NCBI GenBank assembly: GCA_030631125.1 | Contig: DAOVLS010000066.1 | Coordinates: 1-9,740 of the forward strand | DNA: 9,740 nt | Direction: 5' to 3' | Origin: Planctomycetales bacterium | GTDB taxonomy: Bacteria; Planctomycetota; Phycisphaerae; SM23-33 | Part shown: piece by piece, positions 1-6,241 of the stretch | How the letters are laid out: each line of letters opens with the position of its first letter | Position numbering within the stretch: position 1 is the first letter of the stretch | The notes under the pieces: generated by a model | Told to the model about the DNA's origin: nothing | What the model saw: the letters and a program-made list of their open reading frames with translations, nothing else | Databases searched by the model: none | Position numbers and translations under genes: made by a program

Positions 1-71
1 AGCACACCCACTCACCGGACAAAGATTATTTTCGCAGGGCGGCGGTTACCGTCTCGATTTGTCGGCCTATT

Positions 72-94
72 CTGCTCCTTAACGCCAGGAGCGG
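72..94. other. Small hairpin beside the palindromic repeat
   Basis: GCTCCT (74-79) pairs with AGGAGC (87-92) around a 7-nt loop, and two further outer pairs (one G-T) extend it to 72-94. It directly abuts the larger palindrome and has no T-tract on either strand, so a Rho-independent terminator is unlikely. It may be an outer part of the repeat unit or a processed 3' structure of the minus-strand HAD transcript. Positions 1-71 hold no gene that I can recognise. Confidence 0.4.
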
Positions 95-170
95 TAGGCT
101 GGGCCGAGCGAAGCGAGGCCCACCTTAATCCGTTCGAAGAAAAAAAGGTGGGCCTGTCGGCCCAGCCTAC
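94..170. repeat. Intergenic palindromic repeat, copy 1
   Basis: The outer arms GTAGGCTGGGCCGA (94-107) and TCGGCCCAGCCTAC (157-170) are perfect 14-bp inverted repeats. The inner arms AGGCCCACCTT (116-126) and AAGGTGGGCCT (145-155) are perfect over 11 bp. Only an 8-nt bulge on one side and one base on the other separate the two stems, so the element can fold into a long, nearly continuous hairpin. Palindromes with GTAGG-TGGGCC ends and an internal GAGCGAAGCGAGG motif are common dispersed intergenic repeats in several bacterial groups and often produce spurious open frames. A second diverged copy lies at 6242-6311. It sits just downstream of the HAD stop codon, where it could stabilise the 3' end of that transcript (inference). 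Confidence 0.85.
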
Positions 171-189
171 AATCCGATTCCTTCTTCCA

Positions 190-909
190 TCATGAGTTTA
201 TCTCCCCATTCAAGACATTAAGCAGGCCGGTCAGGTTGCTTGATACAAAATCCGGCGCATCATTTCCGGGCGGGGTTGTACGTCCTTTGCGGTTAATCCA
301 GAGGACGGGCATTTCCATCGCCTTCGCGCCCTTCACGTCGCTGCCCAGAGAATCGCCGACGCAAAGGACTTCCCCATTTGTCATACCGAGCGTCTCAAGG
401 GCCTTTTCGAACATCTCATCGCGTGGCTTGTAGGCCCGGCTGTCCTCGCTGGTTACGATAAATTCGAAAGACAGACTATTATACCGCAAGGCCGACCGCA
501 GCTCCGCATTGTCGATGTTGGATACCAAGCATACCGGCACGTTGCACTGCGCAAGAACCGTCCTGCTTTCTGGAAAGATAGCTGGCTGGGCCCAGTAGTC
601 ATAGAGGACTTGGCTGAGCGCCTTTGGATCCAACTCAACCTTGAAGTGTTTCAGAACACGCCGCAGGGAAATCAACTCAATTTCCTTCTGCGGTTTGAAC
701 GAATCACCAACGCTCTCGCAGCACAATTTACTGAACTGGTGGCCCCAGTATTCACCGATATCACCGGTCGTCGCTGCGAAGGATGACTCCTCGACGATCT
801 GGCTGCAGATCCGCGTGATAGGTACGTCGTCCTCTTTTACAACCGTGCCGTAGAAATCCAGCAGAATACCCTTGGGTCTGAAGTTCCTTTTTATATTTTG
901 GTTATCCAT
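190..909 (-). CDS. HAD-superfamily hydrolase (HAD-IA type)
   Basis: This 239-residue cytoplasmic protein has all four HAD motifs. Motif I is DFYGTVV with nucleophile Asp18, motif II is SNID around Ser130, motif III is Lys161 in YKPRDEMF, and motif IV is GDSLGSD with Asp186 and Asp191. The alpha-helical stretch between motifs I and II (about 30-110) fits a C1 cap. Motif I has Tyr at the +2 position, where phosphatases normally carry the Asp acid/base. L-2-haloacid dehalogenases have D-x-Y-G-T, yet motif IV here looks phosphatase-like, so phosphatase versus dehalogenase is unresolved. The ATG overlaps the end of the sigma-factor gene by 19 bp and is preceded by AGAAGG at a 6-nt spacing, which implies translational coupling. 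The substrate cannot be read from the sequence. Confidence 0.88.
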   Translation of the reverse strand: MDNQNIKRNFRPKGILLDFYGTVVKEDDVPITRICSQIVEESSFAATTGDIGEYWGHQFSKLCCESVGDSFKPQKEIELISLRRVLKHFKVELDPKALSQVLYDYWAQPAIFPESRTVLAQCNVPVCLVSNIDNAELRSALRYNSLSFEFIVTSEDSRAYKPRDEMFEKALETLGMTNGEVLCVGDSLGSDVKGAKAMEMPVLWINRKGRTTPPGNDAPDFVSSNLTGLLNVLNGEINS

Positions 910-2567
910 TGTTTACCTTCTAACCCGCATTTCTCACCGGTCCCGGGATTTGGGGCTTGATTGCGGCAGATCGCCTGCTGGTCATATTCCCTGGCTTTGA
1001 GGATACGATCAGCAAAGGACTGACGCAATTGCCTGTCGGCCATCTTCAGGCGGTCCTCTTCTGCAGCGTTGCACAAAGGCATTGGCTTGGCGGCTTCGGT
1101 GAGGACGTGTACTTCCTGGCCATACAAGTCTGCTGCTGCGAGCAGATCGTCCGTTACGGCGGGCTCGACATCGGCCATCCCTTTAAGGAACGACGAAGCC
1201 GCCCTCCGAGCATCCATCAGCCCACAAAGCGTAACGCCCTTGTTGACGTGGCACTTGAAAGTGAGCGCCTCAAGGTCATCAACGGGGAAATCCTCGTCTC
1301 GTAATAGCGCTTCGGCCCAGGCGTCATAAGCCGCCAAGCCCAGAACACGATCAGGGCCGGGCCACTCCATTTGAGGAGTGCGGGCGAGTTTGACCGCCCA
1401 TTCAAGCGATCCTCGAAGAATATCCCGTCTTGGTGGAGGCTGCGTCTTTTCGCCGATAAGCAGGAGGCTGTGACAGTCCTTGTACCAGTCGGCCTTGCGA
1501 TAATAGTCCGTTGATTCGTGGAAGAAACTTCGACCTAACAAGATGTCGCCCTTGTCGTCGAAGCCGGCAATGATTCCCACTTCCGGCGGGCCTACTATGC
1601 CTTCGGTAAGAACAGGCCGTCCTTCGTGAATACTCTCAAGAATCCGACGCCGAAAGTCATCTTCGGTGGATTTGCGCTTTGGCAAAAACTCGTGTTCGTA
1701 TCCCAAGGCTTGAAATGTCCTCCTGATCGGTTCCAGGCCCAACACCAGCAGCGTGTTGTTGCTTGGACACCATGACCGATGCCAGACAAACTTGAAAGCC
1801 GAACCTGACACGCCCATCGCAAACTCATACGGAACAGGTTCGCCGACAAACGCCATGTAAGCACACACTGCTCCACAGAACGTGCACTCGGTCCTTCTGT
1901 ACGAAAGCTCTGCAACGTCCTGAAGCACCTTGCTTGCGAATTCAGCGGGTAGTTTGTGTTCATTGAAAACTTCCTGGACCATGGGTGTCATCTCCTTTGC
2001 GATTGCTGCCGGTAGTGCGGCCTTGAGTTTGGCTTTGGCGCGGTGGATCATGCTCTTGGCTGTGCCAAGGGGAATATCAAGAAAGTCCGCGACCTTCTTG
2101 TACGACAGGCCATCGAGGTGGAACATCGTCAGCGGCACGCGGTATTTCGGCGGCAGGGACGCCACTGCCGACAGGACGGCGTCGGCCAGTTCTCGCTTTT
2201 GCACGATTTCCGACGGGCCGGGCTGAAAGTCGGGGATTTCCAAGTGGTCCAGATCAACCCGGCCGTCCAGTTGCTCGAACATCTTTGGCCGAAATGTCTT
2301 GAGCCAGTCCATCGCCACGCCGAACGTTACCCGCCGCAACCAGGCTGCGAATTTCGCCGGCTCGCGAAGATGATCGAGGTTCGAGTATGCCCGAATAAAT
2401 GTTTCATGGGCGATATCCTGCGCCTCTGCCCAGTTACCCACCAGGCTATACGCCAATCCGTAAACGTGGCCCTGATAGCGCCCCACAAGTTCCCTGTAGG
2501 CCTCGTGGTCGCCAGCCAGCGTCAATCGAACCAGTTGGCCGTCGCTCGATTCCGCCAAATCCGCCAA
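891..2567 (-). CDS. ECF sigma factor with a large C-terminal C39/BtrH-like domain
   Basis: The 558-residue product begins as a sigma-70 family ECF factor. Region 2 spans about 10-95, with the DIAHETFIRAY core at 51-61. Region 4 spans about 125-185, with LPPKYRVPLTMFHLDGLSYK followed by the helix-turn-helix ending GTAKSMIHRAKAKLK. Usual ECF factors stop near residue 190; this one continues for about 370 residues. From about 215 the extension has a Cys cluster (C228, C231, C235) and then GRPVL (317-321) and VGIIAGFDDKGDILL (330-344). This resembles papain-fold C39-like or BtrH_N domains, but the His expected before the VVGYDD-like strand is not seen, so the domain may be a sensor rather than an enzyme (inference). 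The region after 380 is helical and I do not recognise it. The start is TTG, chosen because GGGAG lies just upstream; no ATG fits. The extension may act as the regulator instead of a separate anti-sigma factor. It overlaps the HAD gene. Confidence 0.85.
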   Translation of the reverse strand: MADLAESSDGQLVRLTLAGDHEAYRELVGRYQGHVYGLAYSLVGNWAEAQDIAHETFIRAYSNLDHLREPAKFAAWLRRVTFGVAMDWLKTFRPKMFEQLDGRVDLDHLEIPDFQPGPSEIVQKRELADAVLSAVASLPPKYRVPLTMFHLDGLSYKKVADFLDIPLGTAKSMIHRAKAKLKAALPAAIAKEMTPMVQEVFNEHKLPAEFASKVLQDVAELSYRRTECTFCGAVCAYMAFVGEPVPYEFAMGVSGSAFKFVWHRSWCPSNNTLLVLGLEPIRRTFQALGYEHEFLPKRKSTEDDFRRRILESIHEGRPVLTEGIVGPPEVGIIAGFDDKGDILLGRSFFHESTDYYRKADWYKDCHSLLLIGEKTQPPPRRDILRGSLEWAVKLARTPQMEWPGPDRVLGLAAYDAWAEALLRDEDFPVDDLEALTFKCHVNKGVTLCGLMDARRAASSFLKGMADVEPAVTDDLLAAADLYGQEVHVLTEAAKPMPLCNAAEEDRLKMADRQLRQSFADRILKAREYDQQAICRNQAPNPGTGEKCGLEGKQWITKI

Positions 2568-2608
2568 AATGGTCTCCCTGAAGATAAGTGCAGGACAATT
2601 GTACGGCT

Positions 2609-2637
2609 ATTATAGTAATGTCGAAAGTCAGTAAGGA
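2609..2637 (-). promoter_or_regulatory. Probable promoter for the sigma-factor gene
   Basis: On the minus strand a perfect TATAAT -10 hexamer lies at 2614-2609, 41 bp upstream of the TTG start. The matching -35 region at 2637-2632 (TCCTTA) is a poor match at 17-bp spacing, so the promoter may need an activator or use another sigma factor. The palindrome ACAATTGT (2595-2602) lies between this -10 and the start codon and could be an operator (inference). Confidence 0.45.
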
Positions 2638-2672
2638 AAGGTTGCAGTAAATTCGAAATCTTAAAAAACTAT

Positions 2673-2701
2673 TTGCTGCCGGCGGGAGTGTCGATTATAA
2701 G
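2673..2701 (+). promoter_or_regulatory. Sigma-70-like promoter for the methyltransferase operon leader
   Basis: TTGCTG (2673-2678) and TATAAG (2696-2701) are separated by exactly 17 bp. Transcription would start near 2708, giving an untranslated leader of about 200 nt before the methyltransferase start at 2911. It diverges from the sigma-factor promoter. Confidence 0.6.
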
Positions 2702-2710
2702 ATAAGCATT

Positions 2711-2818
2711 ATGACAAGTATCACGACTCAAAACTCGCGTAGGAAACATGGCTCTTCGGGCATGTCCGTATGCCTGTGGATTGCTACGTATGCGCCGCGC
2801 GCGAGGAACGGGCCGTGA
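2711..2818 (+). CDS. Possible 35-codon leader peptide within the attenuator
   Basis: An ATG at 2711, almost at the predicted transcription start, opens a 35-codon frame ending with TGA at 2816-2818, right after the 5' arm of the candidate antiterminator. The product starts MTSITTQNSRRK and ends ARNGP. There is no Shine-Dalgarno sequence, so it would have to be translated leaderless or nearly so. A second short frame (ATG 2748, stop 2886-2888, AGGA just upstream) overlaps it. In GC-rich DNA such frames arise by chance. The position is suggestive because translation through it would control which RNA helix forms. Confidence 0.2.
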   Translation: MTSITTQNSRRKHGSSGMSVCLWIATYAPRARNGP

Positions 2819-2846
2819 TGACGCATTAGCAACGCAAGGTTTTCCC

Positions 2847-2876
2847 AAGGCCCGTTCAAGTGAGCGGGCCTTTTTT
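2847..2876 (+). terminator. Rho-independent terminator in the leader
   Basis: AAGGCCCG (2847-2854) pairs with CGGGCCTT (2865-2872) around a 10-nt loop, and the 3' arm runs into a tract of six T (2871-2876). It lies 34 bp before the methyltransferase ATG and downstream of a promoter with no clear gene between them. That placement fits a conditional (attenuating) terminator. Its 5' arm is shared with the 9-bp candidate antiterminator helix. Confidence 0.8.
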
Positions 2877-2910
2877 CATGGCCGGTGAAAACGGAAAGGA
2901 GAATTCAGAC

Positions 2911-3648
2911 ATGAGCAAGTGGACTGGCAAACAGGACGGCTTCGGCCGGGAGATCTATGACCGTTACATGGGCCAAACGGTCCAGGAAATCGCCGAACGG
3001 GACGATGGCTGGGTGGCCGTATCAGGCGGCCCGCTGGCTTATATGTCGCAGTTCAAAGACTGGCCGGAACATCAGAAAAAGGCGATCCGCCTGGCCCGTG
3101 GCAGGGCGATGGATGTCGGCTGCGGGGCCGGGCGCGTCAGTCTCTATCTCCAGGGAAAGAGATTGGATGTTCTTGGGATCGACAACTCCGCACTTGCGAT
3201 AAAGGTCTGCAAACTCCGAGGCCTGAAAAGGGCGAAGGTTCTGTCCATCACGCAAGTCAGCCGGAAACTCGGCCTGTTCGATACGATCGTGATGTACGGG
3301 AACAACTTCGGCCTTTTTGAAAGTTTCAAGCGGGCACGCTGGCTGCTGAGGCGGTTTTACAACATGACCAACCCCGGCGCCAGGATCATCGCCGAAAGCA
3401 ACGATCCGTACCAGACCACGGTGCCCGGGCACCTGGCTTATCATCGAGCCAATAAGCGGCGCGGCAGGATGGGCGGCCAGGTGAGAATACGCATCCGGCA
3501 TCAGGAATACGCTACGCCATGGTTCGATTACCTGATGGTCTCGAAGGACGAGATGGGCGAAATCGTTGACGGCACCGGCTGGAAGATCAGCCGATTCTTC
3601 GACTCCAAAGGCTCGGCCTACATCGCCGTGCTGGAAAAGGAACAATAA
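2911..3648 (+). CDS. Class I SAM-dependent methyltransferase (first of pair)
   Basis: This 245-residue Rossmann-fold methyltransferase transfers a methyl group from S-adenosylmethionine to an unknown acceptor. Motif I is MDVGCGAGR (67-75), the ribose-binding acidic residue is Asp91 in GIDNS, and the strand-4 motif is FDTIVMYGNNFG. The C-terminal half (about 160-245) contains a beta-rich region ending in the GTGWKISRFF/YIAVLE strands typical of the fold. The frame is open upstream to ATG 2860, but that codon lies inside the terminator stem. ATG 2911 has GGAAAGGAG (2893-2901) at 9-nt spacing and is the preferred start. The stop is 2 bp before the next methyltransferase, so the two are cotranscribed and probably coupled. 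Expression should depend on read-through of the leader terminator. There is no signal peptide, and the substrate is not identifiable. Confidence 0.85.
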   Translation: MSKWTGKQDGFGREIYDRYMGQTVQEIAERDDGWVAVSGGPLAYMSQFKDWPEHQKKAIRLARGRAMDVGCGAGRVSLYLQGKRLDVLGIDNSALAIKVCKLRGLKRAKVLSITQVSRKLGLFDTIVMYGNNFGLFESFKRARWLLRRFYNMTNPGARIIAESNDPYQTTVPGHLAYHRANKRRGRMGGQVRIRIRHQEYATPWFDYLMVSKDEMGEIVDGTGWKISRFFDSKGSAYIAVLEKEQ

Positions 3649-3650
3649 GC

Positions 3651-4403
3651 ATGAGCAATAAACCCGAATGGTTTGAAACATTCTTCAACGGGCTTTATGG
3701 GCAGGTGCTGGGCGGAGAGCGGCATGAGGCGAAGGCTGCCAAAGAAGCGAAGATGGTCAAGCGGCTGATAGGGCTTCGCAAGGGGCGGCGCGTGTTGGAC
3801 TGTCCGTGCGGCCTGGGAAGGCTGACGTTCCAACTGGCGAAAATGGGTCTGGGCGCCATAGGCGTGGACCTGACGGCATCGTACATCCGCCGGGCGCGCC
3901 GCCGCGGAAAGAAAGAAGGCGCAGACGTTCGCTTTGTCCACGCCGACATGCGCGAGTTGCCTTTCGACGGAGAGTTCGACGCCGTCATCAACTGGTTCAC
4001 CAGTTTCGGTTATTTCGACGATGCGGGTAATCTGGCAACGGCTAAGGCTGCATTTACCGCCTTGAAGCCCGGCGGGAAGTTCCTGATCGAGATGTTAAAC
4101 AAGTCCTGGGTGCTTTCACACTTCCAGGGCGACCATGACGACACGATTGGCGGCGTGCGGATCGTCTCCCACGCTCGCTGGGATGCGCGTAGCAGACGAG
4201 TTCGGAACACATGGATATTTTCCAAAGGCAAGAAGGTAGAGAAGCACCGGTTTTCACTTCGCCTGTACAACGGTGCGGAGATGCGACTGCTGATGCAATC
4301 AGCCGGATTTCGGGACATTCAACTATTCGGACACCCGCCGGTCGGCCGATTCACGCGGCACTCGCGCAGAATGATTGCCATTGGAAGACGACCGTTAAAG
4401 TGA
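3651..4403 (+). CDS. Class I SAM-dependent methyltransferase (second of pair)
   Basis: This 250-residue protein carries a SAM-binding motif I VLDCPCGLGRLT (48-59). Asp73 lies in GVDLT after strand 2, Asp99 in HADMRELPF, and the motif FDAVINWFTSFGYF (109-122) marks strand 4. KPGGKFLIEM (139-148) is the usual post-helix strand of methyltransferase_11/25-type enzymes. The second Cys in D-C-P-C-G replaces the more common x-G-C-G. The start codon lies two bases after the upstream TAA, with an AAGGA-type ribosome site inside the upstream gene. It is only distantly similar to its neighbour in the motif region, so an old tandem duplication or a functional pairing are both possible. Small-molecule methylation is the likely class of activity. 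The acceptor is unknown. Confidence 0.85.
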   Translation: MSNKPEWFETFFNGLYGQVLGGERHEAKAAKEAKMVKRLIGLRKGRRVLDCPCGLGRLTFQLAKMGLGAIGVDLTASYIRRARRRGKKEGADVRFVHADMRELPFDGEFDAVINWFTSFGYFDDAGNLATAKAAFTALKPGGKFLIEMLNKSWVLSHFQGDHDDTIGGVRIVSHARWDARSRRVRNTWIFSKGKKVEKHRFSLRLYNGAEMRLLMQSAGFRDIQLFGHPPVGRFTRHSRRMIAIGRRPLK

Positions 4404-4430
4404 TAAAGGAACGGGGCATGGAGCATTACG

Positions 4431-4865
4431 ATGTGTATAGAAATTACTGAAATGACGATTGCGGATTATGACGAGGTGTTCGCCCTTTGGCAGGAGGCAG
4501 AGGGTTTGGGCCTGCATTCTGATGAATGCGATTCCCGCGAGGGTGTCGCCAGGTACCTGGCCCGTAATCCGGGAACGTGCTTCGTCGCGCGGGACGGAGA
4601 AAGACTTATCGGCGCGGTGTTGTGCGGCAACGACGGGCGCAGAGGGTATCTGAACCACATGACGGTGGATAAGGCGTATCGCCGCAGGGGAATCGGCACC
4701 GTACTGGTACGACGGTGCATGTCCGTGCTGAAGCAAATGGGCATCGCTCGATCTAACCTGTACGTCTTCGCCGCAAACGACGCGGCGCTGAAATTCTGGC
4801 GCAAACTTGGCTGGCGCTTTTACGAAGAGTTCGGCGTCAAGGCAATGTCACTCAATATCGAGTGA
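4431..4865 (+). CDS. GNAT-family N-acetyltransferase (YpeA-like size)
   Basis: A compact 144-residue GNAT enzyme that would transfer an acetyl group from acetyl-CoA to an amine. The pyrophosphate-binding motif A is visible as RRRGIG (84-89) after the MTVDKAYR strand. The motif B region NDAALKFWRKLGWRFYEE (116-133) has the conserved Asn and Tyr/Phe pattern near the C-terminus. Length and motif order resemble the YpeA and RimI-like groups, but it lacks features that would prove protein N-terminal acetylation. The start ATG has GGAG (4420-4423) at 7-nt spacing. It lies 27 bp after the second methyltransferase in the same operon. A 10-codon frame (4418-4450) overlaps its start in another register. 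Confidence 0.85.
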   Translation: MCIEITEMTIADYDEVFALWQEAEGLGLHSDECDSREGVARYLARNPGTCFVARDGERLIGAVLCGNDGRRGYLNHMTVDKAYRRRGIGTVLVRRCMSVLKQMGIARSNLYVFAANDAALKFWRKLGWRFYEEFGVKAMSLNIE

Positions 4866-4878
4866 GCGGGAACTAACT

Positions 4879-5478
4879 ATGAGAAACGACAATTCAAACG
4901 CGAACCACGGCAGTGCGCTGCCGACGCTGCGAACCGAGCGGTTAACCCTCAGGCCGTTCCGAATGGAAGACGCTCCGATCGTTCAGCGACTGGCCGGAGC
5001 CAGAGAGATCGCCGACACGACTTTGAACATTCCGCATCCATACGAAGACGGAGTGGCGGAGAAGTGGATTGCCGGGCATCAGCAGGGCTTTGAGGAGGAT
5101 AAGGGGATTCCGCTGGCGATTACACTGGCTGGGAACGATACATTGATCGGCGCTATCAGCCTGATGTCGCTGAGCAAGCGGCACCGGCACGCCGAGATCG
5201 GTTACTGGATCGGCAAAGAGTGGTGGAACAAGGGCTATTGCACGGAGGCCATGCGGGAAATGGTACGGTTGGGCTTCGAGCAATTAGGGCTGAACCGTAT
5301 CATAGGCCAGCATTTGAGACGTAACCCCGCATCAGGCCAGGTTATGCAAAAAGTCGGAATGAAACACGAAGGTACGTTGCGGCAGCACGTCAGGAAATGG
5401 GATAAGTTCGAAGACATCGAATACTACGCAATTCTCAAGAGTGATACCCATCCTGGTTCTTTCAAATCGCGGGCATGA
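4879..5478 (+). CDS. GNAT acetyltransferase, RimJ/RimL type
   Basis: This 199-residue protein begins with LPTLRTERLTLRPF (14-27), the standard opening of the RimJ/RimL and spermidine/aminoglycoside acetyltransferase group. It also has HAEIGYWIGKEWWNKGYCTEA (104-124, motif A), NPAS (149-152), and GMKHEGTLRQ followed by EDIEYYAIL near the end. The frame is open back to 4807, but that stretch overlaps the previous gene in another register. ATG 4879 with GGGA at 7-nt spacing is the natural start. It is the last gene of the plus-strand operon, 13 bp after its neighbour. Its 3' end overlaps the convergent SDR gene by 17 bp. Substrates in this family include ribosomal-protein N-termini and small amines; which applies here is unknown. 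Confidence 0.87.
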   Translation: MRNDNSNANHGSALPTLRTERLTLRPFRMEDAPIVQRLAGAREIADTTLNIPHPYEDGVAEKWIAGHQQGFEEDKGIPLAITLAGNDTLIGAISLMSLSKRHRHAEIGYWIGKEWWNKGYCTEAMREMVRLGFEQLGLNRIIGQHLRRNPASGQVMQKVGMKHEGTLRQHVRKWDKFEDIEYYAILKSDTHPGSFKSRA

Positions 5479-6235
5479 CCTTTCCGCCGCAGACCGGCAG
5501 ATACACGCCGGTAATGAAGGCCGCCAGGTCGGAAGCGAGGAAGGCTACGGCGTTGGCGACGTCCTGATCCTCTCCGCGACGCTTCAGCGGAACCCTGCTG
5601 ACATAATCGGGATCCTCCTTAATGCCTTCGGCACGCTCCTTTTCAGTGATAACCCAGCCTGGGGCGACCTGGTTGACGGTGATCTGATGTTCGCCGACCT
5701 CTTTGGCCAGGACGCGCAGCACAGCGTCCATGCCGCGCTTCCCGGAAGCGTATGCCGATTGGTTTGGCCCACAAATCATAGCGGACGTGGTGTTGATAGC
5801 GATGACGCGACCCCAGCGCTTCTTTATCATGGCAGGGACGAACGCTTTGGCCATCAGCACATTATGCAGGACGCATGACCGGTATGAACTGTCGTAATCC
5901 TCGAGGGGCTGGTCCAGTACAGTCGTCCAGTCGGGGAAGATGACGGAGTTGTTGACGATAATGTCCGGCTCGGACAGGTTCTCGGCGACGGACTGCTGCA
6001 TCTGCGTTACCGAGTCGGCGTCGGTTACGTCGGCCTGCACCACGCAGCCTTTGACGCCCATCGTCTTAATCTCGGTCAGGAGTTCATCTGCCTGGGACTG
6101 GTTGCGGTGGTAATGAATGGCTAGGTTCGCGCCGCATCGTGCGAAGGTGCGGGTCATAACCCGTCCCAGCAGGCCTGACGCACCTGTTATCAACGCTGTT
6201 TTTCCTGACAGATCGATCTTCACATTTTGCTCCAT
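5462..6235 (-). CDS. Short-chain dehydrogenase/reductase (FabG-like fold)
   Basis: A 257-residue classical SDR that reduces or oxidises a carbonyl/hydroxyl using NAD(P)H. The cofactor loop is TGASGLLG (17-24), Asp69-Val70 contacts the adenine, NNS (95-97) replaces the usual NNAG, and the catalytic tetrad is Asn125, Ser151, Tyr162 and Lys166 (SAYASGKRG). PGW (192-194) and the C-terminal ITGVYLPVCGG strand are also typical of FabG-like enzymes. A TTG at 6238 is in frame, but ATG 6235 is preferred. Its ribosome site is weak (ACGAG), and the palindromic repeat ends only 6 bp upstream. It is the last gene of the minus-strand operon. Its C-terminus overlaps the convergent GNAT. Substrate unknown; a housekeeping FabG is unlikely outside a fab cluster. 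Confidence 0.88.
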   Translation of the reverse strand: MEQNVKIDLSGKTALITGASGLLGRVMTRTFARCGANLAIHYHRNQSQADELLTEIKTMGVKGCVVQADVTDADSVTQMQQSVAENLSEPDIIVNNSVIFPDWTTVLDQPLEDYDSSYRSCVLHNVLMAKAFVPAMIKKRWGRVIAINTTSAMICGPNQSAYASGKRGMDAVLRVLAKEVGEHQITVNQVAPGWVITEKERAEGIKEDPDYVSRVPLKRRGEDQDVANAVAFLASDLAAFITGVYLPVCGGKVMPAI

Positions 6236-6241
6236 CAACTC

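Larger units (their letters stand above)
2708..2876 (+). ncRNA. Structured leader RNA, candidate attenuator or riboswitch
   Basis: Between the promoter and the first gene of the plus-strand operon the transcript can form ordered helices. CTCGCGT (2734-2740) pairs with GCGCGAG (2799-2805) and closes a domain containing the hairpin GGCATG-TCCG-TATGCC (2759-2774). Immediately after it, GAACGGGCC (2806-2814) is perfectly complementary over 9 bp to GGCCCGTTC (2849-2857). That second segment is also the 5' arm of the intrinsic terminator, so the two pairings exclude each other. I could not match it to any riboswitch class I know (SAM, SAH, c-di-GMP, glycine, cobalamin and T-box consensus elements are absent). 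Alternatives are a stand-alone small RNA ending at the terminator, or leader-peptide attenuation. The folding was done by eye. Confidence 0.5.

Noticed and set aside
1..192. Plus-strand frame open from the window edge through the palindrome, with a GWAERSEAH-like peptide
   Set aside because: This peptide is the standard spurious translation of the palindromic repeat; there is no start or protein-like composition outside it.
2043..2615. 190-codon plus-strand frame
   Set aside because: It is antisense to the sigma-factor domain with clear region 2 and 4 motifs.
2708..2876. Known RNA classes (SAM, c-di-GMP, T-box, 6S, SRP, RNase P, hammerhead) for the leader
   Set aside because: None of the conserved core strings of these classes that I know is present, and the 5' and 3' ends do not pair as in 6S RNA.
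2860..2910. N-terminal extension of the first methyltransferase (ATG 2860)
   Set aside because: The codon lies within the terminator loop and has no RBS; ATG 2911 has GGAAAGGAG.
3022..3681. 219-codon minus-strand frame
   Set aside because: It is antisense to the first methyltransferase and shows no family features.
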